DNA from: Tubulanus polymorphus | Lineage: Eukaryota > Nemertea > Palaeonemertea > Tubulaniformes > Tubulanidae | NCBI RefSeq assembly: GCF_964204645.1 | Contig: NC_134032.1 | Location: 10,720,275 to 10,784,274 of the forward strand | Reading direction: 5' to 3' | Length of the DNA stretch: 64,000 nucleotides | The notes under the pieces: generated by a model | The model's input: the letters and a program-made list of their open reading frames with translations, nothing else | The model's database searches: none | What the model was told of the DNA's origin: nothing | Program-made: the position numbers and the translations under genes | Shown: positions 22,116-33,600 of the stretch, one piece after another | Position numbering within the stretch: position 1 is the stretch's first letter | How the letters are laid out: every line of letters starts with the position of its first letter

Positions 22116-23102
22116 ATGAACGAATCGCGAATTTATTTTTATGATCCGTTAGCGGAGGTCGCGTGGTACAGGATAACGTACATCACACCTCCGCTAGTCA
22201 TAGTCGGCGTTACGTTCAACGCGATGGTTATCGTCGTATTTCACAAACTGAAAACTAAAAACCGCTGCTTCGATTTACTGAAATACCTCGCACTCGTCGA
22301 CATTATGTTTTTGCTGGCAATGTTCATTTTATTCTCAGTTCGTTATTACATTCACTACGCGTGGTATGGCGAATCTATCAAGAAATTTCCTAATTACCGA
22401 ATTTCCCCGATATACATAAGCATATGGGGAAGTATGTTTTATAAAGGATTTCTGGTGCTTCGCAATTATTTGACCGTCATCATTCAATGTGAAAGATTGG
22501 TAACTATCAGTTTTCCGCTACACGCAAAACGTAGCTTGAAGCCACTTGTCATTATAACGGGTACATTATCGATGTCTATAAGCGCTTACTACCCTATTAC
22601 GATGAGGATAACATCGTCGAGTAGTTACAAAGAGTTTCAATTTGTTCATTATCTATCTCACACTCCCGGGGGCTATGAAACAGTTTACAAAATAATGAAT
22701 AAATACGTTGATCCAATCATTCGCGTTATTACTTCAAATATTCTAATTTTCGTGGCGAAAATAGCTCTCGTCATTGTTTTGTACGTCAAACGTAAACAAC
22801 GCAAAACCTTGTCGGCGTCGAAAATCTCGACGTCTCAAAATCAAACGAAAGCCACAAAGATGGTGCTGTCAATGAGTTTCGTATTCACTATACTAGAATT
22901 TCCAGGTTTCTACGGTAAGATCGGCGGAAAGGACGCGGGTTCTATATTTTACAAAGACGATTCGGTGCATATTTACCAGATCTCGTCGATTTTCAATTCG
23001 TCAGTAAATTTCGTTCTGTATATAATCGTAAACAAACAATTCAGAAACACCTTGTTGCATTTGTTTAAAATCAATCGAGACATCACAGAAAATTCAACGT
23101 GA
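22116..23102 (+). CDS. Rhodopsin-family GPCR (328 aa), single coding exon
   Basis: The open frame extends back to 22068 without an ATG; the first ATG is at 22116 (MNESRIYF), preceded by an acceptor (TTTTCAG, 22071-22077), so a 5' UTR intron is likely. It has seven hydrophobic segments. The end of TM3 reads CERLVTISFPLHAKR (an ERL variant of DRY) and TM7 has NSSVNFVLYIIVNKQFR in place of NPxxY. An N-terminal sequon (NES) is present. It shares the ISFPL motif with the receptor at 3.0-4.1 kb, so both belong to one expanded family. The ligand is unknown. Confidence 0.85.
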   Translation: MNESRIYFYDPLAEVAWYRITYITPPLVIVGVTFNAMVIVVFHKLKTKNRCFDLLKYLALVDIMFLLAMFILFSVRYYIHYAWYGESIKKFPNYRISPIYISIWGSMFYKGFLVLRNYLTVIIQCERLVTISFPLHAKRSLKPLVIITGTLSMSISAYYPITMRITSSSSYKEFQFVHYLSHTPGGYETVYKIMNKYVDPIIRVITSNILIFVAKIALVIVLYVKRKQRKTLSASKISTSQNQTKATKMVLSMSFVFTILEFPGFYGKIGGKDAGSIFYKDDSVHIYQISSIFNSSVNFVLYIIVNKQFRNTLLHLFKINRDITENST

Positions 23103-23207
23103 TGATGGTTATCCGGGGTCCATAGTAGTAAGGCTCAGGTTCAAATACCGGTAAGCACTTATAAGCACGACTTCAGAACCCAAAATAAGCACTTTCAAGT
23201 GCAATCC

Positions 23208-23322
23208 TGGGTCCAGTTCCACAGTTCCGAGTTAAGATTTAACTCTGAGTTAAATCACTGAAAATGAACAAACTTTAACTCAGAGTTAACTCTAACTCAC
23301 AACTGTGGAACTGGGTCCTGTA
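23208..23322. mobile_element. Short palindromic MITE
   Basis: Left end 'gggtccagttccacagttcc', right end 'caactgtggaactgggtcct'. The interior 'aactcagagtt' motifs are also inverted. It is a relative of the ggccagttgca family. Confidence 0.7.
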
Positions 23323-23618
23323 GTCTTTGATTTGACACATCTGTATATGCATGCGCAGTTACGTGGAGTCAGTGTACACCGAATGGACATGAAAACTGTG
23401 GTTAGGATAAATGCTTTGGCGGAATTGGTCACGAATAGATTGTCGGGAGTTAAAATTCGAATGAGACACCTACAAAACCGATGAACCTGACGTCGCTGGA
23501 AGACGTCTACTGAGAAAATAGCGACTATCGAGCACTTTTGGGAGATTTCCTAAAAAATAAATATTATCATCAAGGGCCCTTATTTTCATTTTTCCGAAAT
23601 AAACACTAATACTGATTT

Positions 23619-23775
23619 ATGAGGACTGCTACGGATTTCGTAATGTTGCCGTACATCTCACAGAAACTGAATATTATATTCACCACGCATGGTATGGCGA
23701 ATCTATCAAGAAATTTCAGAATTACAAAATTTCCCCAAAGACATCACGTTTTTGCTGGCGACATTTCATTCCCAA
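23619..23775 (+). pseudogene. Rearranged fragment of the neighbouring GPCR
   Basis: 23679-23735 matches receptor positions about 22348-22405 (shared 'tggtatggcgaatctatcaa'). The following 23740-23772 matches about 22300-22332 (shared 'gtttttgctggc'), which lies upstream in the intact gene. The two blocks are therefore in swapped order. The short open frame across it does not reproduce the receptor protein. Confidence 0.65.
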
Positions 23776-23811
23776 CCCAGTTGAGTAGCCTATGCTATTA
23801 GTAATTAGGGG

Positions 23812-24595
23812 TCCTCCTAATTACCGAGATGACACAATTTACCGACATGAACCGAGATGACATGAAATATAGCATTTTTGTCAATTTCTTAACCGTAACA
23901 CTTGAAATCATGTTATATCACTAATAAATACCTTTTAGAGTCATATTTTACCGGATATTTTGCCGGATATTTTGTAGAAAAATAACTTTAAACTGAGATC
24001 GGTATTCAATGGAATTTATTGTAAAAAATTTAAATTTATTGAGAAAAATACAATGTAAATGCAATCTTAAAAGTAATTTGTACCGATGACATAAAAAATG
24101 AAACAAATTTCATTTTTCAACAGAAATCTGAAGTGAAATTAACTTTTGATGTCATCTCGGTGAAATCAATACAATAGGCTATATTGAATTGATCGCACTG
24201 TGATCTCGGTAACTTATTGTCATAAATACACAAGAAAACAAAAATATTTCACCCCATAACTATTTTCATATGCACAATTTCAATATAAATTTTGTGTATC
24301 CAAAAGCACCATATTGACTTCAAATACATCATCTCGGTTAGCAATAAATTTCACTGAATTAGATTAATCGCAGTAAAGTTAAAAAATATTTTTCTACAAA
24401 AATATCCGACAACTTTTGTAAAATATGACTCCAGCAGGTATTTATTACTGATATAATATGATTTCAAGTGTTAAAATCGATAAGGAATAAATAAATATGT
24501 TGTAATATTTCATGTCATCTCAGTTGATCTCAGTTCATCGCGGTAAATTGCGTCATCTCGGTAATAAGGTCTTTAAGGATGACCGGTAATTACTA
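23812..24595. mobile_element. Foldback element with ~200-bp inverted arms
   Basis: The left arm (about 23812-24010) and right arm (about 24375-24595) are inverted copies. For example 'acttgaaatcatgttatatc' at about 23901 pairs with 'gatataatatgatttcaagt' at about 24451, and 'aattaccgagatgacac' pairs with 'gcgtcatctcggtaat'. The motif 'catctcggt' is also repeated inside. No transposase ORF is present. Confidence 0.85.
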
Positions 24596-24799
24596 CCCGA
24601 CTCAACCAGCGAGCGGCCATTATCTTTTTACATGTATCAGTAGCAAGACAGTTTTTCTCTGATTTATTGCAGAGTAACCACTCAAAACACAAATACACTA
24701 TCTAAAACACCAGGAACTGCATCCCAAGCCCATCATCGGCGAGTGCCTGTGGTTCTCCTCATCTCTCTCTCTCACAGACAGGGCCAAATTCCGTTTTCG

Positions 24800-25228
24800 T
24801 ATCTACTGTCTGTCACACCTGCTCTCCGTGCGACGTTTTGGTCCGTTATTTCGTTAATAATCGGTTTATCTACCTTTATTACGCATCAATTTGTTCAGTG
24901 AGGAATTTGCATTCAGAAATAAACAACAATTTTTACTAAAGTTGTTTTTGTTTTCATTTATGAGCGATAGTTTACTCAGCATACGCTCGCGTAATGCTGA
25001 AAAATCTGCTCCGCGGACGCTCGGAAACGTTACGGTGACGTCATCACCTGCTCATTAGCATATAAAAATACAGTAGGTGGCGCCACGTGACGGGCCATAA
25101 AAGCTGTTTTTCAGCATAACGCGAGCGTATGCTAGGTAAACTATCGCTGTTAGATGAAAACTCAAACAAATTTATAACGGACCAAAACGTCGCACGAAGA
25201 GCAGGTGTGACAGACAGTAGTCGATTAG
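24800..25228. mobile_element. Second foldback element
   Basis: An outer arm at 24810-24862 ('ctgtctgtcacacctgctct') pairs with 25170-25222 ('agagcaggtgtgacagacag'). An inner arm at about 24955-25005 ('agcgatagtttactcagcat') pairs with about 25105-25160. The left arm holds an extra ~80 bp between the two paired blocks, so the stem is asymmetric. Confidence 0.85.
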
Positions 25229-25229
25229 T

Positions 25230-27660
25230 GGTCGGAACTAATAACCGCATGCACTTGATTTTCGAACTATTTCCGGAATTTAGTTCCGACTAACGGACAT
25301 TCGGTTTCGTTTAGTTCGACTTAGATAACCGAAGGACGAAGGTGGTCCAGGCCAGAGAGTAGAGGTTCCAATTCAATTGAAACCCGACTCAATTCGTTTT
25401 CGTCTTTCAACATTTATCAGCACGACTTATGATCGCCCTAACTAACTAAAATACATTGGAATAGTCGTCCTAGATAATGGATATCATCATTCTGCTTACC
25501 GATTCAACACAAAAACCGAGTAAAAGATTACAAATTCGCAAAAAAATATTACTCAACAGGGCGGCGACATCTTGTTTTTCTCTACACTAAATCGCGGAGT
25601 TGTTAACGGTAAAATCCGTAATAGGATCGAAGGCGGCGAGTAATAAACTAGTTCACATTTTTAACGCCTACGGTTAATATAGTGGCAGCACCAAATGATC
25701 AACATCCGTCACCTCCTAACAATCCTACTGCGGCATGCGAGTAATATAGATTTTCTCCAGCCAAATTTCATACATTTATCAATATTTCAATAATCTGAAA
25801 CATATTTTGATACCAGCAATTGTATCTAAACACCGGAGCGTTCACCCATATATGCCCACAGAAGAATTGGAATGATTATGTTCGAATCCCACAATGACGA
25901 TCTTGGATTGAAATAACACATAAAACTTGGACTGAAAATGACGAATAATGGCTATGAATAGAATAAAAAAGTTTATTATCTAAAGTATAAAATACAATAC
26001 ATATACACAAATGAACAACCCCAACACTCTTGACATACTGTTAACATTCTCGAGACTGAAAATAAACTACTTATAAAACCCTTTGACCGTTAAAAATTTC
26101 ATACTTCTACAACAATAATATCAGGAGTGATCCACACAAATCGACCAAATACTCCCACAGCAGTGGTGGCAGAGCAGCGAGTAGTTTAAAATAGGTTTCT
26201 TGGACAGAACTCCCCTCCCCTCACTGCTACAAAGGTTTTTCATAAATATCAACATTGAGACATATCTGATAAAAAAGTTACATTGCACCTGTATAGAGAC
26301 TCAACTATATCTTTCTTTAAACCCCGAATCCATATTTACAAAAATAAGTATTTTCAGCAACCATTTTCATTCCAATGGAGCTATTAAAGTGAAGGTTATG
26401 ATGTTCAATGATCAAATGCAGACAGCAGGCACAAGAATAATGAGACTTCAAAATACAGCTAATCTTAATTCAAACATGACTAATAAATATGACTAATGAG
26501 AGATAGCAGTTAATTGATAAACAATCCTAATGAGCAAATAAATAAATCTTTAAGAAATGATATGAATAAAATAATATGCAATAAACCTGAGAGAGACAAG
26601 CGGAGACTCAGTAGAAGTAAAGACTAATCTAAATCCTCAAAATGAAACAAATGATAATTACGATTATAACGATACGATTACGAACAGAAAGATCCGATAC
26701 AAAATGACATGGAAAATTATCTTAATTCTTTAATCATAGATAAAATCGTTTGATCGCTAAAAGTTGCGGAGAAAATCGTCGAAGATGGAAAACTTTCTTA
26801 CGAAAACAATCACGGAGGTAGAAATGAAAACGATTAAAATAAGGTGGCCTTAAATCGTACGTGGAATGAATGGTTCAGAAGTGCTATGAGAATGGCTTGA
26901 TGAAAAATTATGATATACTGACAATCTTTTTTTTTCTTTGGTGCAAAAGATTCGGTTTATGCAAGCATCAATCCACAACCCTGAACCGTGAAGTCTTGAA
27001 GGCCCACTTTTAGAAAGTTTGCTGCCAATACAGTCTTGATTTTGAAGTTCGATTTCAATTTAAAATGCCTCAGTTCTGAACACAAAGATTGGACACTCAG
27101 AAATTGGAATAACAGTGATAATGTGTCGAATGAGTGCATGGCCCAGGAAGCAGATTGATACGTACTGCATCTACATGATAAATGTTGAAATAAAAGTGTT
27201 TGTGGTTTGGTGAAAAAATCCGCTCAATATATTTCATCACAGGAGGGTATTTTACTTTTGAACTGAGCAATACGTCAACTAACCTGACCAGTAGCAATTA
27301 CGGTAGGTCAACTGATTCGAATAGTACAAAGAGTACAGCAGGGTCTGACTGCATAACACGTATCACAATAGTCGAAAAAACGAGAATGGAATGTTCTACC
27401 AGTTGCAATAAACGCTTTCAAGATCGAGTATCCGGCTCAACGTTAATCGATTCGTTCTAAAGATGGACCTTACTGGTTCACTTCGATGATTGCCACTGTT
27501 TGACGAGTGATGCCGTGTATTTTTCAATAACTACACAAAGCATAAGTTTATACTAAAACCACTGCCGTAAATGCAATAACTGTTTTACTACCAAGTTTCA
27601 TCCGACTGTCTTTGTTCCTTCCCTTCGATTTTAAGTATTATGTATGGACATCGGTGACTT
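25230..27660. other. Intergenic, no gene supported
   Basis: About 2.4 kb of AT-rich DNA with short ORFs only (for example 98 codons at 26200-26496). No domain, splice-linked exon or repeat family was recognised. The 3' end and poly(A) region of the VAC8-like gene probably lies just below 27668. Confidence 0.5.
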
Positions 27661-27667
27661 AAAACGT

Positions 27668-30600
27668 TCAGCCGTTCGCTTTGGCAATCACTTTTTCAGC
27701 CAACTCGAGAATGGCCGGCACGTGGAAGTCACCTGCCGACACCTGCAGTTCGATTTCGGAAACGACCCCGCTATCCGACAAGGCCTGATGGAAAGTTTCA
27801 TCTGAAAAATAAACCATATATTTGACCAGAAAAATGACAATAATGCAAGACTGGCGAATAAGATACCAGGGAACCCCATGAGATGACTGCCTTCATAAAA
27901 TCCCCTTATATGATATCATCAAATGATAACAGTGAATGCATCTAAAGACAGTGATCTAAAAGGTGGCTATGAAAAGGTCCAATTACTAGAAGACAATTTG
28001 ATGGTGTCATAAGAAGATTTATGAGAGGCGGATCCGCTGGGATTTCTGACACTTGTACAAGTCCATCAAATTTGTTTAAGAGCCCTCTTCTATTTTTTTA
28101 ACAAAAATAATTGGTGCATTTCATTGCAGTAGTGCCCCTTATATTGCCTTCGTTGACATCAAAGTGCCCTTTCGGGTTAAAGTCCTTCAAAATTGGCCTC
28201 AGGTTTATTAGGCAGCCATCTTTAATGGAAGGGGTTAGAAAATATTTTTTACATTTTAAACAGTCATTTGGATGTCCAGGACAACAAGGGCAACATACCT
28301 TTCATAAGATGTAACAGAGTCCACAGGGCGATATGAGTGGAACTCTTGTCTGACCGACGCAGGAATTCGTTGGCATATTTCAACACACCGGAACTGTTTG
28401 AGAGGATGAGGTCTTTCGAAATATCTACAAGAGTTCAATAGAAGAAAATTCGGAATGAATATTTTTGTCAGTCAGGTTTAATGGCAGGTTTGATACCGTT
28501 TGAATTCTGATCATGGGTAAAATATATTTTGAATTACATTTTGACTTTCAAAACTGTTGGTTTTACATACCCGAGACTGCAAGTTGACCGATGATACCAG
28601 CACAGTTATATTGTAACTCCGAATACGTAGTTTTGTTCACCAAGTCGACAAGTTTCGTGAAAAATAAGCCATCTTTATACGCGAGCATACGTAATTTGAC
28701 TTCCTCTGAAAATGATAAGTATAGAAAGGGAACTTCATCTCCGTGAAAAGGAACTTCATCTAAGTTAAGAAAGGGAACTTAATCTAAGTAAAGAAGGGAA
28801 CAATAAAGAAAGGGAACTTCATCATAGTAAAGAAAGGGAACTTCATCTAATTGAATAAAGGGAACTTCATCACAGTAAAGAAAGGGAACTTCACCTTAGT
28901 AAAACAAAGAGACTTCATCTTAGTCTAATGCCTGAGGAGCGACGGTGGTAAAGAAGAATTTTTGAAGAAGAAATTTGGAAATTGACATACCCTCATCTGC
29001 TAGAATGGCCAACGCTGCCGTTACTTGAATGAGGAGGTTCAATTCCAGGGGATCGGGCTGACTTTTACACCGTAAAACCAGTTTACATAACACTTCTATG
29101 TGACCTGTATTCAACAGTACCTGAAAATATTTATAAGAGGGTCATGATTAAATCAAAATGATAAACGGGCAGAACAAACCGGTATTTTTCCGAGTGGGTA
29201 ATTTAAGAAGACGTACCCTGCTGTGTTCGCCGGCCGCTAGGTTTCGAATGACGCCCGCCGCATGGCGCTGTGACTCGGGATTTTCGGCGTTCAGCAAAAT
29301 TCGCGAAATCTCCGGCAAAAAGGATTCACAAATAATCGGCACCTGAAAATCAAATAAAGGAGGACACTAGCACTCAAGAAGAACTTTACTGAGATTTCAT
29401 CTCGATGTGGTACCCAACCAGACGAAATATCCAACTATTTACTTCGATTTAAACAAAAATTCTCTAAATTCGACTGCCGATCACACAACTACTATATCTG
29501 ATTTCCAATATCAAAATCAAACCACCTTTCACTCCGGGCAGGTGTGGGGCTTGTAAGGGACACCATATCAAATCCATCAAATAAATAAATAAAGCGGTCA
29601 ATCCGAAGTCAAAACTTTACGGAATATGTAAAGCGGAATCTCTTGAATTTCCAAAATTCTTATTCAGTAGAATTTTTTCAGATTTCAGATCTTGATTCCA
29701 GATTGTTGTTTCAAAAAAGAAATCAGATGTGGGTTTCTCTATCAAATAATGATAATACTGCCTTAGGCGATTCACTGCGGCGAAACAGCAGTCGGTAAGA
29801 ATTTGAAAGAAAAGCAGACCTGCTGGCGCCAGTGACTGCGGGGAACTACGCATTTTAGACAAAAAAGCGACAGACACATCTTACATGATGAACAATACTC
29901 ACCTTTACTATGAGACTAAGAAACACGAGTAGGCTCAGGGAAATGTGGTGAAAGAAGTTGAAAGAAATAAGTAGAGAGCGGGAAAGGAGCCAGTTGAAAG
30001 GAAGAGAGGAAGGATCAGGAGCAGGCCACTTTCTGCCAACTTACAAATTACCCGAGTCTTCCCTAATTTTTCCATGAATTCCCATGAATATTTACACGAA
30101 ATTCCTCGAGTGAATCCGCACCAATGTTACAATTCATTCGTTTTTCATGAATCCCGTATCGATATAGAACGCGTGGTCAAAGGCATTTCCAGGTTATTTC
30201 GCAAAATTTGTCGAATTACCTAAGTGTTCCCTAATGTTGTCTTTATCTATCCGATTCCTCGAGTTTTCCTGATTTTCAGGTCAGAGGGCATTGACCAGAG
30301 AGGGAGGGAGGGAGGGAGGGAGGGAGGGAGGGAGGCAGGCAGGCAGGCAGGGAGGGAGGGAGGCAGGGAGGGAGGGAGGCAGGCAGGGAGGGAGGGAGGG
30401 AGGCAGGCAGGCAGGCAGGGAGGGAAGGAGGCAGGCAGGGAGGGAGGGAGGCAGGCAGGGACAGAGGGAGGGTTACGATGGAAGGGGATGGGAATTAGTC
30501 AATAAACAGTAGAGGGAACGGGAAAGAGACGCACATGTTTTCCTACCTCATTGGATTGATTGATGGAGAGATTCTGTAAGCAGGCCGTAGCCGCTGAGAG

Positions 30601-33600
30601 GGTATCCCCTGAACTGTACGTGATAATATGCTTCAACTTCGGTAATCCATCGTAATGTACAATCAACAACTGATTATCAGCTGAAATAAAACTTCATTTA
30701 GTTAACTTTCAGTTTTATCCAATACGGCCATCAGGCAGCCAGAGACGAAAGTTATGTAGACACAATGTATGATATTAGAAAATTGATTTACCATCGCAAG
30801 CCAAGTTTCTGAGCGCCAAACAAGCCTGACATTGAACCTGAAACAAAGACAAAACGGCATGTGTAATTGAATTGAACAGACCCTCAAAATACAGGCACAT
30901 AATTCAAGTCCAGGGTTATAACGGGGTTTTCCAATTTTCTTTTCCATTACTTTTCCATACCACTTCCTTATACCCAGATTATTAATCTTCCATAGCCCTT
31001 TTGCTAACCTAGAACAGGCAATGTCAAATAAGAGCCAATTATCAATACCATCGACAAAGTCTTTTCATAAAGATTGTGTTATTAAATGTTTAGTAAGACA
31101 TTTAGGCATACAGCCTAAAACTTCAAATAAGAAGGAAAATTTTATTTTGAGACCATTTCTGATTTTCCATACGTTTTCCACAGCTAGAGAAAAAACAGAA
31201 CAAAATTTCCATAGCTTTTCGAGTACCTGGAAAGAAATTCCCATTTTCCAAAGCTATCGAAAACTCGTAAGCACCCGGCAAGTCTGCTTATCGGCGGGAT
31301 AGATGACTTACCCATTCGGCCGGCGACATCAACAAATCTATGAGTTGTCGTAGTATGTCGTGTTGCCCGACGGCTACGATCATCGTGCGGTGTTTATTGT
31401 CGACGGCCAGGTTACTGATCGCCGCCGTGCAGTAGTACTGTATGTCGACGTCGCGACTGTTCTGAGCTTCGACCAGAATCGGCAACGCTCCATTCGATAC
31501 GAGCACCTCGCGATTCAATTCTAGAATGAGAACACAAATTTTAAGATACTCGAGACATCTAACAATCGTTCAAGGATATATGGGTTCAGTGGTTCGTTCT
31601 TCAGGGCTGCCAACCTCTGAAAAGTGCTATCAGTAACATACTGAATTTTCTTCAGTAACATTTCATTGAAATATGGAAGAAAATGTTCAAATAAATCAGC
31701 AATCAACAGTAAGACCCTCAGTAACATCTTTCATTTTTCGATAAGCATCAATCAAATCAAATCAGTATTTCTCATTATGGAATAGTAACGAATACTGAAG
31801 ATCAGGAATAATTGGCAGCTCTGGTTTTTTCTCTACGAATTGTAAGTTTAAATACTTAGTGTACGGGCGAGACTGTTGATCTCTGGAATTTTCACATTTT
31901 ATACACCCTTACAATTGGCTTTTTACATTTTTCACGATGAAATACTAGGATTTTTCGAATAATTTTTCCAGGTTTTTCACGCATTTTTTCACAAATGATT
32001 TCAAGGTATAAAAACATCAGTGGTTAGTCTGATCACAATGCAGGCAGTAAAATTACTTAAACATAAATTCTGAGCTACAAACAGCAATTCTGAGGTGTTT
32101 GAGGCATTAAAAGGGGATCAGAATATCTTGACAGTTACTTCTCTTCAATTTTTTTACAGATTTTTCGAATTTTTTGAGCAGACCTCCATTTTTCACAAAT
32201 TTTCACATGCATATTATTTCACCCTAATTTGACCCCTTTAGTGTTTAATTAGATACAGCTGGGGCTTCGAACAGCCAACTCCTATGAATAACCTTGAGAG
32301 ATGTTTATAAGTTATGCAAGCTCAGATATTTGTTCGCGAATTCAACTTTCCGCTCGTAATAAAACTGCGCAAAACAGACCTGGATGTACGAGATATAATG
32401 CTAGTTGTAAGTCAGCAGACGGATTGATCGCTCTTCTTTCTCAACCAGCTGCTGCGACATGATCGCTAGGCAACTGGATAATTCATTCAGTCACAGTGAC
32501 AAAGGTTAGATTTATATCGTTCTCGCATGTTTGAAATGAATGGTAGTCGTAGGGGGTGTCTTGAATGCCGGCGGCAGCGCACAGGTGTCCCGCGACTAGC
32601 GCGCAAGACATACACACATGATATCTGGGTTAATTATACACATACATCACAGATCAATAACAATGATTGACCATTACTTACATATAATACCATATGTCGA
32701 CATATGTAACAGAACGACCACTAGGATCGTCAGTACTTTTTGTAATGTAACATGTAATGAACCTTGTGAAAGTAGCACTTATTCGAAAATATACATTGAC
32801 ATAAAATGATTAGCCCATATCAGCAAACAATGACCCCAGAAGTTGTGTAATAACCCTTATTGTTATGCAATATCAGTCATGGAATTTCCTCGCTGCAAAC
32901 AATAGACCATTATGTACGCACTATCAAAACCTCAAAAGAAGATTGGGGCTGGTTAAATGGTGCTGATCAGTTATCTGTTCCAACTTTTTCAACAATTTAT
33001 ATATTCTAGAAATCAGTATCTAGACACCCACCAACCAATTCCCCTTCCTGAGAAGCTGCCAAATGGTTTTTTATTACTAACTCAAATATACTATAATAAC
33101 TGCGAACTTCATTGCCTTAGCAAGGAAGGCTTCACCAACTAAAGTTGCTTCCTCCAGTGGAAAAAATCGTGGATCTTAGTGTAAAAGTAGTTGAGGGCCC
33201 AGTTGCAGATGGGACTTGCAGTTCAAAATCGTGAGACTGGTCTTGAGTTGTTAGAATGGCTATAGAACGAAGATGGTCTCAAACTGGTCATCAATCTAAG
33301 CCACAGCTATGCGACTGCCAGCCAAGAGTTTCACAGGGCACGGGTCATTCGCTTGCAACGTTGAAGCGTAAACATTTTTCAAACCTCAATGTACTCTTAT
33401 CAGCACCATCTGGCGCGATTGGTGGATGGATTGCTGGCGTTCAATTTTCCCACTGAAACTGACTAGTAAATCTTATACAAAATGACAGGTGTTTCGCACA
33501 ACATATTGAAATAACCTATGGTTCTTCAGTTTACACAATAACGCGCGCTGTAGTAACCACGTGTGGTAGTATGCTGTTGTAGTGGTCGCATATTTTTCAA

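Noticed and set aside
30224-30512. Plus-strand Gly/Arg/Glu/Gln-rich ORFs
   Set aside because: They are produced by the GGGA/GGCA microsatellite and have no splice or start context.
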